DNA of 59,898 nt from assembly GCA_964617625.1 (NCBI GenBank), contig CAZTZL010000011.1, positions 1 to 59,898 of the forward strand, written 5' to 3'. Of the stretch, positions 7,397-16,161 are shown one piece after another. The position numbers and the translations under genes were made by a program. The DNA comes from CAZTZL01 sp964617625 (GTDB lineage: Bacteria > Zhuqueibacterota > QNDG01 > DSAB01). A model generated the notes under the pieces. It saw only the letters and a program-made list of their open reading frames with translations. It did no database searches and had not been told where the DNA came from. Each line of letters begins with the position of its first letter. The first letter of the stretch is position 1.

Positions 7397-8056
7397 ATGA
7401 TGAAGAAATTATTCGTTTTATCGGTCATTATTTCGATGATTTTATTTGCCTGTCAGGGGCAGAAAAAACAGGAAGTTGTTCAGGAAGAGAAATCAATACC
7501 GTCTGTGTGTATATGGGATGGAGGCACTGTCCGCACAGCACCCTCAAAAGATGCCAAATGGATGTCGTCACTTTCACTTGGCGAAGAGGTGATTTGGCTG
7601 GGAATAACAGCTGTTGATTCGAGTGATCGAAACCTGGAATATTATAAAATCCAGCTTTCGGACAGTACACTGGGCTGGGCATCCAAATGGGTGATTATTA
7701 CCGATGCGAAGCCGTCAGTGATTATCAAATCAGCAGATATTTATCGGCGTCCTGATATATTAACGGGAATAGAAAAGGTCTTTGAACCAATGGAGATAGT
7801 AGCCGTTGAACAAACAGAGAATGAGTGGATCAAAGTAGTTGGAGCCGAACAAAAGAAAAAAGGCTGGATCAGGAAAGAATTTGTCTCACAGGAGAATATA
7901 GACGTTGCTGTGGGTGTGCTGGCAATGAGGGCACTGGAGCAGCAGAAGCCGGAACTGAAAACGGAAAAAATTGAAGCGATTGTTAATAATCCAGCGTTTC
8001 AAAGTTCCGTGTTTATTCCTGAATTAAAAGAAATGCTTCGTTCTTCGACTGAATGA
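7397..8056 (+). CDS. SH3-domain lipoprotein
   Basis: A lipoprotein of about 219 residues with a canonical lipobox (LFAC, Cys19). Two bacterial SH3-like repeats can be seen: roughly residues 35-100, with TVRTAPSKDA and the closing GWASKWV, and roughly 105-170, with ADIYRRPD and the closing KGWIRKEFV. Such domains often bind cell-wall peptides. AGGAGGG precedes two adjacent ATGs (7397 and 7400), and either could be used. Likely periplasmic and anchored to a membrane; substrate unknown. Confidence 0.75.
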   Translation: MMKKLFVLSVIISMILFACQGQKKQEVVQEEKSIPSVCIWDGGTVRTAPSKDAKWMSSLSLGEEVIWLGITAVDSSDRNLEYYKIQLSDSTLGWASKWVIITDAKPSVIIKSADIYRRPDILTGIEKVFEPMEIVAVEQTENEWIKVVGAEQKKKGWIRKEFVSQENIDVAVGVLAMRALEQQKPELKTEKIEAIVNNPAFQSSVFIPELKEMLRSSTE

Positions 8057-8087
8057 AATAGGTGATATGTAAAAATGGTGTGGATTC

Positions 8088-8140
8088 AATGCCAAATTAT
8101 TCAAATATGATTATTGGATTCATGTTATTTTTTTGGCATT
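8088..8140. other. inverted repeat upstream of parA
   Basis: AATGCCAAA at 8088-8096 pairs with TTTGGCATT at 8132-8140 across a 35-nt loop and is followed by T-rich sequence. It may be a weak terminator for the preceding gene or a binding site. No sequence resembling the usual 16-bp parS palindrome is present here. Confidence 0.4.
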
Positions 8141-8180
8141 ATTTTATTATTCATTTTATGTTAAATAGGGTTATCTCTGC

Positions 8181-8209
8181 TTGCATTTAAAACTGTAAAA
8201 TTGTATATT
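8181..8209 (+). promoter_or_regulatory. probable promoter of the parAB operon
   Basis: TTGCAT at 8181-8186, a 17-bp spacer and TATATT at 8204-8209, 34 bp before the parA start. Confidence 0.55.
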
Positions 8210-8243
8210 AAAAGTTCAAATAAAATATCTTTATGAGATTAGT

Positions 8244-9008
8244 TTGGCAAAAATAATTACTGTTGCAAATCAAAAAGGCGGTGTTGGCAAAACAACGACG
8301 GCGATCAATTTATGTGCCTGTATTGCTGTTTCCGAGCGTCCGACGCTGCTTATCGATATCGATCCGCAGGCGAATGCGACCAGCGGTTTGGGATTCGATC
8401 ATAACAATATCGAGAAGAGTATCTATGAGGTTATATTAAAAAATACGGATATCAATGAAGCGATTTTGCCCACCGACATTTCCTATCTGGATATTCTGCC
8501 GTCGAGTATTCGTCTGGTCGGTGCGGAAATTGAGCTCGTGAATCTGATTGGAAGAGAAAAAATTCTTCGGGAAGTTCTGCAGGATATCAAGAAAAAGTAT
8601 CAATATATATTCATTGATTGTCCCCCTTCGCTGGGACTGCTCACTATCAACAGTTTGACCGCAGCCCAGTCTGTTCTCATCCCGATTCAGTGCGAATATT
8701 ACGCGCTTGAAGGATTGAGTCAGCTGCTCAAAACGATCCGTCTCGTGCAGAAACATCTCAATTCACATCTGGAAATCGAAGGCGTTGTGCTGACCATGTA
8801 TGACAACCGTTTGAATCTGTCCAATCAGGTCGCCGATGACGTTAAAAAATATTTTAGCGACAAGGTTTTTGAAACGAAGATACATCGGAATGTCCGGCTG
8901 AGCGAGGCACCCAGTTTTGGGAAACCGGTGATTCTTTACGATGCCGTCTGCATCGGGTCGGATAATTACATCCGGCTTGCCGAGGAGGTCATTAATAATG
9001 AAGCATAA
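8244..9008 (+). CDS. parA: chromosome-partitioning ATPase ParA (Soj)
   Basis: A 254-residue deviant Walker ATPase that moves or positions ParB-bound origin DNA. It begins MAKIITVANQKGGVGKTTT, with the signature Lys of the deviant P-loop, and carries DIDPQANATSG and IDCPPSLGLLT (Walker B region). Small size and lack of an N-terminal helix-turn-helix make it the chromosomal type. The start is a TTG at 8244, since the conserved N-terminus leaves no room for another. The 3' end overlaps parB by 11 bp. Confidence 0.95.
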   Translation: MAKIITVANQKGGVGKTTTAINLCACIAVSERPTLLIDIDPQANATSGLGFDHNNIEKSIYEVILKNTDINEAILPTDISYLDILPSSIRLVGAEIELVNLIGREKILREVLQDIKKKYQYIFIDCPPSLGLLTINSLTAAQSVLIPIQCEYYALEGLSQLLKTIRLVQKHLNSHLEIEGVVLTMYDNRLNLSNQVADDVKKYFSDKVFETKIHRNVRLSEAPSFGKPVILYDAVCIGSDNYIRLAEEVINNEA

Positions 9009-9876
9009 GCGGTTGGGGAAAGGCCTGGAAGCTTTAATTCCTCAGATCAACGAGGATGAGGAATTGTCTAATGTGAATAAAGAGTCGCTTGCCGAAATCG
9101 ATGTTTCGTTGATTCAGCCCAATCCGTTTCAGCCACGTCTCGAATTTGACCGGGATCAACTGAATGAATTAAAGCAGTCTATTATGGAAAACGGCGTCAT
9201 TCAGCCCATCACCGTCCGGATGGTTGAAAACGGATACGAATTGATTGCCGGGGAAAGACGTTTCAGGGCGGTTCAGGAAATAGGATTTGCAAGGATTCCC
9301 GCTTATATCATGGATGTGAGTTCAGAGGGGCAAATGCTGGAATTGGCCCTGGTTGAAAATATACAGAGAGAGGACCTGAATCCGATCGACCTTGCCAAAG
9401 CCTACCAGCGTCTTCAAAAAGAGTACGGAATGACTCAGGAAGCTGTGGCCAAGAAGGTCGGTAAGGACCGGGCTACTGTCGCGAATATGGTTCGATTGCT
9501 GAAGCTTCCTTTCAATATACAGAAAAGTATTCAGAACGAGGAAATCTCAATGGGGCATGCCCGGGCGCTCATGGGGCTTCGCACTTCCGAGGAACAACTG
9601 GAAATGTGGAGAAAAGTTGTAAAAGGCGGGTGGAGCGTACGCAAAGTAGAAGATTCGGTCAGGGAACAGCTGGATGCCGAAGAAAAAATCCTGGAGCCGG
9701 TTCCCGACGTAAAAAAAGATCCCCATCTATCAGAGCTGGAAGATCAATTGCGGCTGATATTTGGAACCCAGGTCCATGTAAAACCTTCGAGCCAGGGAGG
9801 TAAAATCGAAATTGTTTATTACGTGGCTGATGACCTGGAACGAATCATGGAATTGATCGAACAAATTAAAGTGTAG
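8998..9876 (+). CDS. parB: chromosome-partitioning protein ParB
   Basis: A 292-residue DNA-binding CTP-dependent clamp that loads at parS sites. Features: the basic start KHKRLGKGLEALIPQ; NPFQPR and the CTP-binding GERRFRA motif around residues 80-85; the helix-turn-helix MTQEAVAKKVGKDRATVANM near 145-165; and a C-terminal dimerisation region with KIEIVYYVADDLERI. The ATG at 8998 lies inside the parA 3' end, preceded by GAGGAGG. It heads an operon with an M23 peptidase and bactofilin. Confidence 0.95.
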   Translation: MKHKRLGKGLEALIPQINEDEELSNVNKESLAEIDVSLIQPNPFQPRLEFDRDQLNELKQSIMENGVIQPITVRMVENGYELIAGERRFRAVQEIGFARIPAYIMDVSSEGQMLELALVENIQREDLNPIDLAKAYQRLQKEYGMTQEAVAKKVGKDRATVANMVRLLKLPFNIQKSIQNEEISMGHARALMGLRTSEEQLEMWRKVVKGGWSVRKVEDSVREQLDAEEKILEPVPDVKKDPHLSELEDQLRLIFGTQVHVKPSSQGGKIEIVYYVADDLERIMELIEQIKV

Positions 9877-9883
9877 GCGGAAT

Positions 9884-10789
9884 ATGGCAAAGAAAGGCAG
9901 AGAACGGTATTTTTCATTTATTTTTATCCCCGATCGGGAAGGGGACCCCAAGAGCGTCACAATGAATTACACTCAAGGCTGGCTGATTCTGATCCTGCTT
10001 GTTGTTTTAAGCGTTCATATCATCTGGGGTGCCGTTGGTTATTTTCGTATTCATCGGCTTAAAAATATCGAGCAGGTTTTGCAAACCGAAAACGTGGAAC
10101 TGAAAGCCAAAAATCAGAAGATCGAACGTATTGCGAAGGAGTTTAATCAAATTCGGCTGACAGATCAGAAAATACGGAAAGCATTCGGCGGAACCCTCGG
10201 ACTTGAAGAAAGTCAGGAACCTCTGCCTGAAACTCAGCCGCCGCAGGTTGTTTCCCAACCGGTTTATACAGAAACGAGCCCGGAGAGTGAATTTTTTGAG
10301 GAAGAAGAGAAAAATGTCCAGACGAAGAACCGGCTCAGCTTTTTGTCGGAATCGAGCGGAGATTTTTTCAATCCTGAATATCTGCCAACCCTTTTACCCG
10401 TGGAAGGATTTTTAACTACCCATTTTCAGAAGGGGGGGTGGTATGTGGGCCGCAGCCATTACGGGATTGATATTGCGGCAAAGAAAGGAACTGTGATACG
10501 GGCAGCCGGTGCAGGAACTGTTCTTCTTTCCGACTGGACACCTGATTTTGGAAATGTAATCGTAATCTCTCACGGTCAGGGATTATTTTCTTATTATGCC
10601 CATGCCATGCGTCTTCTCGTGACACAGGGAGCGCAAGTGAGAAAAGGCCAGTCTATTGCGCTTTTGGGGAGTTCCGGAATCAGTTCGGCTCCGCATTTGC
10701 ACTTTGAGATATGGAGAAATGGTGAACCGTTGGATCCTGAGGAGTTTGTTTATGCAATGCACAGTAAAAAACTGGATAAGGGTACTTAG
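9884..10789 (+). CDS. membrane-anchored M23 metallopeptidase
   Basis: A 301-residue predicted peptidoglycan endopeptidase. One transmembrane helix (about 31-50) follows a short basic N-terminus. A coiled coil (about 55-95) and an acidic low-complexity linker (about 105-160) lead to the LytM/M23 domain (about 170-295). Zinc ligands are visible in SHYGIDIAAKKG (His and Asp) and in the HLHFEIW motif, so it should be active. It sits 7 bp after parB and is followed by bactofilin, a pairing known from other bacteria where the scaffold places the hydrolase to shape the wall. Confidence 0.9.
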   Translation: MAKKGRERYFSFIFIPDREGDPKSVTMNYTQGWLILILLVVLSVHIIWGAVGYFRIHRLKNIEQVLQTENVELKAKNQKIERIAKEFNQIRLTDQKIRKAFGGTLGLEESQEPLPETQPPQVVSQPVYTETSPESEFFEEEEKNVQTKNRLSFLSESSGDFFNPEYLPTLLPVEGFLTTHFQKGGWYVGRSHYGIDIAAKKGTVIRAAGAGTVLLSDWTPDFGNVIVISHGQGLFSYYAHAMRLLVTQGAQVRKGQSIALLGSSGISSAPHLHFEIWRNGEPLDPEEFVYAMHSKKLDKGT

Positions 10790-10844
10790 TCACATTTTGC
10801 GGCCTCATCCGAAAGCTGAAGGGGCAAATGAGGAGGAAAATACG

Positions 10845-11261
10845 GTGAAAGGAAAATCACTGACAGAGTTTGGGAGGAGAGGCGAACTGACGACGATTAT
10901 CGGCAAGGGAACTGTTTTGGATGGAAATGTGAAAGTTCAGAACAGCATCCGTGTCGATGGAAAAGTCATCGGGAATATTCGTGCCACGGACACTGTTGTT
11001 ATCGGAAAAGACGGTGTGGTCGAAGGGAATGTCCATTCGAAGGACCTCCTGTTAGCAGGTAAAATTAAAGGCAATATTGCTGTTTCCGGGAAAGTATTTC
11101 TTGAGTCCAAGTCGTTTATTCAGGGAGATATCAAAGCCTCCCGTCTGGTGGTTGATGACGGAGCTCAGTTTGATGGGAAATGTTCCATGAAAGAAGGAGA
11201 CGGCCAAAAAAATTATCAGAAATTGGATGAAAATAAAAAAGAAAGTCCAGTATTGAGTTAA
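10845..11261 (+). CDS. bactofilin
   Basis: A 138-residue cytoskeletal polymer-forming protein. The core (about 17-115) is a right-handed beta-helix built of short repeats such as TVLDGNVKVQNSIRVDGKV and VEGNVHSKDLLLAGKIKGN, and the tail is charged. The GTG at 10845 is taken as start because AGGAGG at 10831-10836 is 8 nt away; an upstream frame opening is not supported by a ribosome-binding site. It likely forms membrane-associated filaments that localise the M23 peptidase encoded just upstream. Confidence 0.92.
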   Translation: MKGKSLTEFGRRGELTTIIGKGTVLDGNVKVQNSIRVDGKVIGNIRATDTVVIGKDGVVEGNVHSKDLLLAGKIKGNIAVSGKVFLESKSFIQGDIKASRLVVDDGAQFDGKCSMKEGDGQKNYQKLDENKKESPVLS

Positions 11262-11382
11262 AATCGTTCCCCAATGTGCCTTTGATGCGATTGTTCGATT
11301 TTTCCTGCTGATCATGATTTTACAGAATTTGGTATTGGGGATTTGTTATACCCAAAGTTAAATTTAAACAAGGGGTTTTTTG

Positions 11383-11694
11383 GTGTCTGTAAGAGAATTA
11401 CAAACGATAAAAAAAGCTGAAGCAAAAGCGGAAGCCGCATTGCAGAAAGCGCGGCAGCAGGGCGAAGAAATGATTGAAAAAGCAACCGCACAAATGGCCA
11501 AAGAAATCGATATGTCGAAAGAGAAAGTCAAAAAGATCGTCAGTGAAATGGTGGAATCGGCCAGGGGGAATGCCCAGCCTCAAGTCCAAACTATCCTGGA
11601 CGATACGGAAATTCAAAAGCAAAAAATTGTTCAATCGAGTAAAGAGAATAAAGAGGAAGCCGTCGAATTGATATTAAAGAGGATATTGGGTTAA
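11383..11694 (+). CDS. V-type ATPase peripheral-stalk subunit (NtpF/AhaH-like)
   Basis: A 103-residue, almost wholly helical coiled-coil protein rich in Glu, Lys, Ala and Gln, the pattern of the G/H stalk subunit that pairs with subunit E to hold the V1 head. AGGGG is 7 nt before the GTG at 11383; a TTG at 11380 is also possible. It is the first gene of the ATPase cluster and its stop overlaps the ATG of the next gene by one base, as with ntpF before ntpI in Enterococcus hirae. Confidence 0.8.
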   Translation: MSVRELQTIKKAEAKAEAALQKARQQGEEMIEKATAQMAKEIDMSKEKVKKIVSEMVESARGNAQPQVQTILDDTEIQKQKIVQSSKENKEEAVELILKRILG

Positions 11695-13700
11695 TGGCTA
11701 TTTCCTCCATGCAAAAGGTTGAGATTTTCAGCCATAAATCGGAAAAGGATCAGGCGCTTTCCATGCTTCAGGTACTGGGTGCTGTGGAAATTCGGGATTT
11801 TACCGAAACGCATCCAGATAAAAAATACGAATCATTTACTTCGGAAGATTCACCGCAGATTGATGCCATCGAAAAACAGTTGACCGGAATCCGTTTCGCA
11901 ATCAAGTACATCGCTCCTTTAATGCCGAAGCAGGGTTTTCTCGAAAAAATTTCAGAACAGCGGTTGAGGATGACATTAGAGGAATTTCATGAGATCACCG
12001 TAGGATTTGATTATCAATCCGTGGTGGACCGATGTTATACACTCAATCAGCAGGAGGGTGAACTTAACCAGAAGCTTGACCGCTGCCAGAGAGAAAAAGA
12101 CAATCTATCAGCCTGGGTCGACCTGGAACTTCCCCTGAACCAGATCGGAGAAACAAGCAAGACGGTGGTGCGCACGCTTTTCGTGTCCCGCGGGAATTAC
12201 GAGGAACTGATTGCGAAAATTCGTGAAAAAACAGAACGTTTTCATATCGAGCGTTTCTCCCAATCGGAATCGGGCGATGCCGTTCTTTTGATTTATCTCA
12301 AAGAAGAGCAGGATCAAATTGCCGGTGTTCTGGGCAAGATCGAACACAGGGAAGTCACCTGGGAAGGATATACGCAAATTCCGAAGGCGATCATCGAATC
12401 TCTCGACCGCCAGATCGAAGGGATTGCCGCCAAAAAGAAATCGCTCAAAGATCAAACAAAACAGCTCATCGATCATCGTTCCAAACTTGTTGTGATCGAG
12501 GAACATCTTTCGAATCTGTTGGAACGTGTTAGAACCGAATCGCGGTTTGCAGAAACAGAAAAAGCCGTCATGTTACAGGGATGGACAAGAGAGGAAGATT
12601 ATCCCGCTCTCAAAGAAAAAATGGAGCAGACTTTTTCGACAGTTAGCGTGATAAAAGTGAAACCCGTAAAAGGAGAGAAGCCACCGGTTTTTCTTGAAAA
12701 CCGGCCCTTTGCCGAACCTTTTGAAATGATCACCGATCTTTATGGTTCCCCCTCCTATTTCGAACTCGATCCGACACCCAGACTGGCACCGTTTTTCATT
12801 CTCTTTCTTGCCATATGTCTGACCGATGCGGGATACGGTTTGATCATTGCGCTGCTATCGTTCCTTGCTTTGAAGAAAATTCCTCTGGGGCAGGGATCGA
12901 AGCGGCTTTTCAAAATTCTTTTTTATACAGGATTGGCGACAATTCCCGTCGGAGCAGTCACCGGAGGTTATTTCGGCCTGGATTTTTCGAATTTTTCTCC
13001 CGGACTTCAGGCCATACGAAACAGGCTGATGCTCTTTGACCCCCTGGAGGGAAGCGGATCCATTATTTTTCTCGGAGTCTGTATGGGTCTTGGATTCATT
13101 CATGTCTGTTTCGGTCTGATTCTGGCATTCTACGATTCGGTCAGAAAAGGGAAAATTCTTGACGGTATTTATGACAAGATTTCCTGGCTCGCCCTGCTCA
13201 CCGGCCTGGTTCTTTTCGGGTTGGGACGGCCGGCTATTTTAGGTGCAACGGCCGGACTGATCGGTAAATGGATGGCGATTTTGGCAGCCGGTATCATTGT
13301 GCTGTTCGGAGGAAGAGCGAGCAAGAATCCAATTGCACGAATTTTTGCAGGTCTTTACAGCCTTTACGGAATTACGGGTTATTTCGGAGACATTCTTTCT
13401 TACTCCCGCCTCATGGCGATGGGTATGGCGACCGGTGTGATTGCGATGGTTATCAATACCATGATCGGGATGGTTGTGGGAATCCCTGCGCTTGGAGTCG
13501 TACTGGCCGCCCTGTTTTTTGTCGGCGGGCATTTGTTCAATATACTCATCAATATGGTGAGCGGTTTTATTCACACCATGCGGCTTCAATTTGTCGAATT
13601 TTTTCAGAAATTTCTTGAAGGGGGAGGAAGCCCCTTCAAACCTTTGAAACAGAAATATCAATATTCCCTGATTGTGGATCGGGAGGTCACTCAGGGGTAG
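11694..13700 (+). CDS. atpI: V-type ATPase subunit I (a subunit)
   Basis: A 668-residue membrane stator. The N-terminal half (about 1-330) is cytoplasmic and partly coiled coil; the C-terminal half has about seven or eight membrane segments, with the family motifs CLTDAGYGL (near 377) and YFGDILSYSRLMAMGMATGVIAM, whose Arg faces the ring carboxylate. It provides the ion half-channels against the K ring. Translationally coupled to the preceding stalk gene. Confidence 0.95.
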   Translation: MAISSMQKVEIFSHKSEKDQALSMLQVLGAVEIRDFTETHPDKKYESFTSEDSPQIDAIEKQLTGIRFAIKYIAPLMPKQGFLEKISEQRLRMTLEEFHEITVGFDYQSVVDRCYTLNQQEGELNQKLDRCQREKDNLSAWVDLELPLNQIGETSKTVVRTLFVSRGNYEELIAKIREKTERFHIERFSQSESGDAVLLIYLKEEQDQIAGVLGKIEHREVTWEGYTQIPKAIIESLDRQIEGIAAKKKSLKDQTKQLIDHRSKLVVIEEHLSNLLERVRTESRFAETEKAVMLQGWTREEDYPALKEKMEQTFSTVSVIKVKPVKGEKPPVFLENRPFAEPFEMITDLYGSPSYFELDPTPRLAPFFILFLAICLTDAGYGLIIALLSFLALKKIPLGQGSKRLFKILFYTGLATIPVGAVTGGYFGLDFSNFSPGLQAIRNRLMLFDPLEGSGSIIFLGVCMGLGFIHVCFGLILAFYDSVRKGKILDGIYDKISWLALLTGLVLFGLGRPAILGATAGLIGKWMAILAAGIIVLFGGRASKNPIARIFAGLYSLYGITGYFGDILSYSRLMAMGMATGVIAMVINTMIGMVVGIPALGVVLAALFFVGGHLFNILINMVSGFIHTMRLQFVEFFQKFLEGGGSPFKPLKQKYQYSLIVDREVTQG

Positions 13701-13733
13701 TTTATCTATTTTTATAATTAACAGGAGGAATAC

Positions 13734-14207
13734 ATGTCAGGATTGATTATTGCGCTTCTCGGGATCGGACTGGCAGTGATTCTTGCGGGTATCGGTTCTG
13801 CAGTTGCTGTCGGTTCGGTTGGTCAGACTGCCAACGGCGTGATGAGCGAGGAGCCCGATCTTTTTGGAAAACTTCTTCTTCTCACTGCGCTTCCGGGAAC
13901 ACAGGGAATCTACGGTTTTTTGGTCGGCTTTATCGCGATTATGAAACTGGGATTGTTAGGCGGGGGCATCCAGGAACCTATGTCTGTTGCAAAAGGATTT
14001 GAATTTCTTTTGGGTTGTCTGCCTATCGCATTGACCGGCCTTTTTTCAGCGATCCATCAGGGCCGCGTTTGTGCGACCGGTGTTACCATGACAGCGAAGC
14101 AGCCGAACGAAATGGGAAAAGCCCTGGTACTGGGAGTGTTTGTTGAGTTTTATGCGATTCTCGGGTTGCTCATTTCCATTCTTCTCATCAACAGCATACA
14201 GATGTAG
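13734..14207 (+). CDS. atpK: V-type ATPase subunit K, sodium-type signature
   Basis: A 157-residue ring proteolipid made of two fused hairpins (four membrane helices). The second hairpin has the ion-binding Glu138 in VEFYAILG, while the first carries Gln57 instead of a carboxylate. Leu53, Thr56, Gln57, Gln109 and Glu138 match the five sodium ligands of E. hirae NtpK (Leu61, Thr64, Gln65, Gln110, Glu139). With one carboxylate per four helices it resembles a pump-type ring. AGGAGG is 5-6 nt before the ATG. Confidence 0.95.
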   Translation: MSGLIIALLGIGLAVILAGIGSAVAVGSVGQTANGVMSEEPDLFGKLLLLTALPGTQGIYGFLVGFIAIMKLGLLGGGIQEPMSVAKGFEFLLGCLPIALTGLFSAIHQGRVCATGVTMTAKQPNEMGKALVLGVFVEFYAILGLLISILLINSIQM

Positions 14208-14216
14208 GCCGGTTGC

Positions 14217-14822
14217 ATGCCAGTAAAAGCAATTATAGAAAAAATTCGTGCTGATGCTGAGAAAGAAGCCGAAGAGATTCTTGAGTCCTATCGCAAAAAG
14301 GTCGCTGATATCGAAGTCCGGAAATCTCGGGAGATTGATATAATCCGGTCCGATGCCGAGAAAAAAGGAAAGAATCAGGCGGAGGAATCGGTCCGAAGAA
14401 TGCTTTCCAGTACTCAGATGGAGTCACGGCAGAGTCTGCTCGAATTAAAACAGAAACTGATCGATGAAGCATTTCGTGAAGCTTACGACCAGGTTAAAAA
14501 TCTCAAGCCCCAGGAATATGTCCGTTTTTTGGGTTCGCTGCTCGAACAGGTTGCGGTAACAGGAGATGAAGAGGTTGTCGTAGCCAAATCGGATGCAAAG
14601 AGATTGTCCGCCTCGCTGATCGAGTCGGTAAACCGAAACCTTAAAAAATCGGGAAAGCAGGGGAAAATTTCATTGGCCAGGGAAACCATCGACAGCGACG
14701 GTGGATTTGTCCTTCGCCGGGGACGCAAGGAGATCAATGCGACACTGTCTGTTTTATTCGGAAACGCCCGCGAGGAACTGGAATCCGAGGTAGCCGGTAT
14801 TCTTTTTGGAGAACAGCAGTGA
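14217..14822 (+). CDS. atpE: V-type ATPase subunit E
   Basis: A 201-residue peripheral-stalk subunit. The N-terminal half (about 1-85) is a long charged helix that pairs with the small stalk protein; the C-terminal half is a globular domain with GGFVLRRGRKEINATLS near the end, typical of subunit E. The ATG at 14217 has no clear ribosome-binding site and is 10 bp after subunit K. Its stop overlaps the GTG start of subunit C. Confidence 0.88.
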   Translation: MPVKAIIEKIRADAEKEAEEILESYRKKVADIEVRKSREIDIIRSDAEKKGKNQAEESVRRMLSSTQMESRQSLLELKQKLIDEAFREAYDQVKNLKPQEYVRFLGSLLEQVAVTGDEEVVVAKSDAKRLSASLIESVNRNLKKSGKQGKISLARETIDSDGGFVLRRGRKEINATLSVLFGNAREELESEVAGILFGEQQ

Positions 14823-15838
14823 GTTATCGTCTTCGATTTGACACACGGTACGGGTTTGCTGTCGGCCTTATCAGGGTACTGGAAAAACGGTTTCTGACCA
14901 AGCAGCTGCTGAACCGCCTGATTCTGTCCGCTAGCGCAGAAGAAGCCGGACGGATTCTTTCCGAAGCCGGTTATGGACGGAATGTCGATAATGTGCGTTC
15001 CTGGGCTCAAGTCGAAACGCTGATCCGGTTGGAATGGCGTTCCGCGCTCGAGCTGATCTGCCAGCTGAGCCGGGATTCGATCTGGACGGATCAGTTCCGG
15101 AAACGGATCGATTTTCACAATCTCAGGGTGATTCTCAGAGAAAGCACGATCAATGAGCAGCAAGATGTTTACCTTCGCGAAGGCGGGCTGGTTGAAACAG
15201 AAATGATTCGAAATGCCGTCCAATCCGAAACGGAAAAGTTATTGCCGTCGTTTCTCCAAAACGCCGTGGATCATTATCATGAATTGTCCGATGATAAGAG
15301 AGACTGGCAGGAAATCGATACATTTATCGATCGAACCGAATTTCAGGAGTGGCAGAATGTGATTCATCAATATCCGAATCCGTTTCTCAAATCATGGCGA
15401 TTGCTCGAATCGGATCTGGTTAACCTGAGGACTTTTTTCCGTTTGAAAATATTGAATCAAAAAGAGTTGTCTCTTGAAAAGGTTTGGATTCCCGGAGGCA
15501 AATTGAATCCGGAACTGTTGAATTCGCTGATCACCGAATCGTGGGAGGAGGTACTCCGGGTTCTGGGTAAAACCTCGTATGGAGAATTAATTACGCGGAC
15601 CGTTCGCCAAGTCGAAGCGGATCAGCCATTTTCGCAGTGGGAGCGGATGTGTCAGGAAATCCGGCTGGAATTGATTCAAATGGCGCGGAACTGCGGTTTC
15701 GGGATCGAAGTTTTATTTGCTTATTTTATTTTCAAAGAAGTTGAACTTTCTGCGGTTCGGCGCATCGTAGCCGGACGTGCCAATGGTTTTTCTAAAGAGA
15801 CCATTGAGGAAGGATTGCCACTCCATGCATTCGTCTAA
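14819..15838 (+). CDS. atpC: V-type ATPase subunit C (d-like)
   Basis: A 339-residue cytoplasmic subunit that links the central stalk to the K ring. It is mainly helical, with an N-terminal Arg/Tyr-rich start and the segment DLVNLRTFFRLK around 200, which fits the AC39/NtpC fold, and a C-terminal KEVELSAVRRIVAGRANG. The start is a GTG at 14819 overlapping the subunit E stop; its end overlaps the F subunit start by 14 bp, so translation is coupled. Sequence conservation is low, so the call leans on gene order. Confidence 0.87.
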   Translation: MSYRLRFDTRYGFAVGLIRVLEKRFLTKQLLNRLILSASAEEAGRILSEAGYGRNVDNVRSWAQVETLIRLEWRSALELICQLSRDSIWTDQFRKRIDFHNLRVILRESTINEQQDVYLREGGLVETEMIRNAVQSETEKLLPSFLQNAVDHYHELSDDKRDWQEIDTFIDRTEFQEWQNVIHQYPNPFLKSWRLLESDLVNLRTFFRLKILNQKELSLEKVWIPGGKLNPELLNSLITESWEEVLRVLGKTSYGELITRTVRQVEADQPFSQWERMCQEIRLELIQMARNCGFGIEVLFAYFIFKEVELSAVRRIVAGRANGFSKETIEEGLPLHAFV

Positions 15839-16157
15839 AATCTGTGCTATCGGCGATCATGATACCGTTTTGATATTCCGGTCCATGGGGGTCCTGGTGT
15901 ATCCAGTGACCGATGTTTCGGAAGCGTCTGCGGTTTTCAATCAATCGGTCAAGGAAGGATTTCATGTGATTTTTCTAACCGAGAAACTCGCACAGAAAAT
16001 GGGGGATGTGCTGGCAAAAGTAAATTTGAATTGGACGCCGATGGTCGCAGTCATTCCTGACTGCCACGGAAGTACGGGACATGCCTTTGAGCGTGTCCGG
16101 GAAACCGTAAAAAAAGCCATTGGTGCGGATATATTTAAGGAGACAGAAGAGGATTGA
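15825..16157 (+). CDS. atpF: V-type ATPase subunit F (NtpG)
   Basis: A 110-residue small subunit of the central rotor shaft. It starts SSKICAIGDHDTVLIFRSMG, the Rossmann-like opening typical of subunit F, and ends in a helix with RETVKKAIGADI. The ATG at 15825 is preferred to an upstream in-frame ATG at 15777 because GAGGAAGGA precedes it and the shorter product matches the family length. It lies between C and A, as in the ntp operon. Confidence 0.9.
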   Translation: MHSSKICAIGDHDTVLIFRSMGVLVYPVTDVSEASAVFNQSVKEGFHVIFLTEKLAQKMGDVLAKVNLNWTPMVAVIPDCHGSTGHAFERVRETVKKAIGADIFKETEED

Positions 16158-16161
16158 CTGC

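Noticed and set aside
8057..8243. parS site near parAB
   Set aside because: No match to the usual TGTTTCACGTGAAACA palindrome was found here or in the operon.
14483..15223. 246-codon minus-strand frame across V-ATPase subunits E and C
   Set aside because: Antisense shadow of two overlapping, well-supported plus-strand genes.
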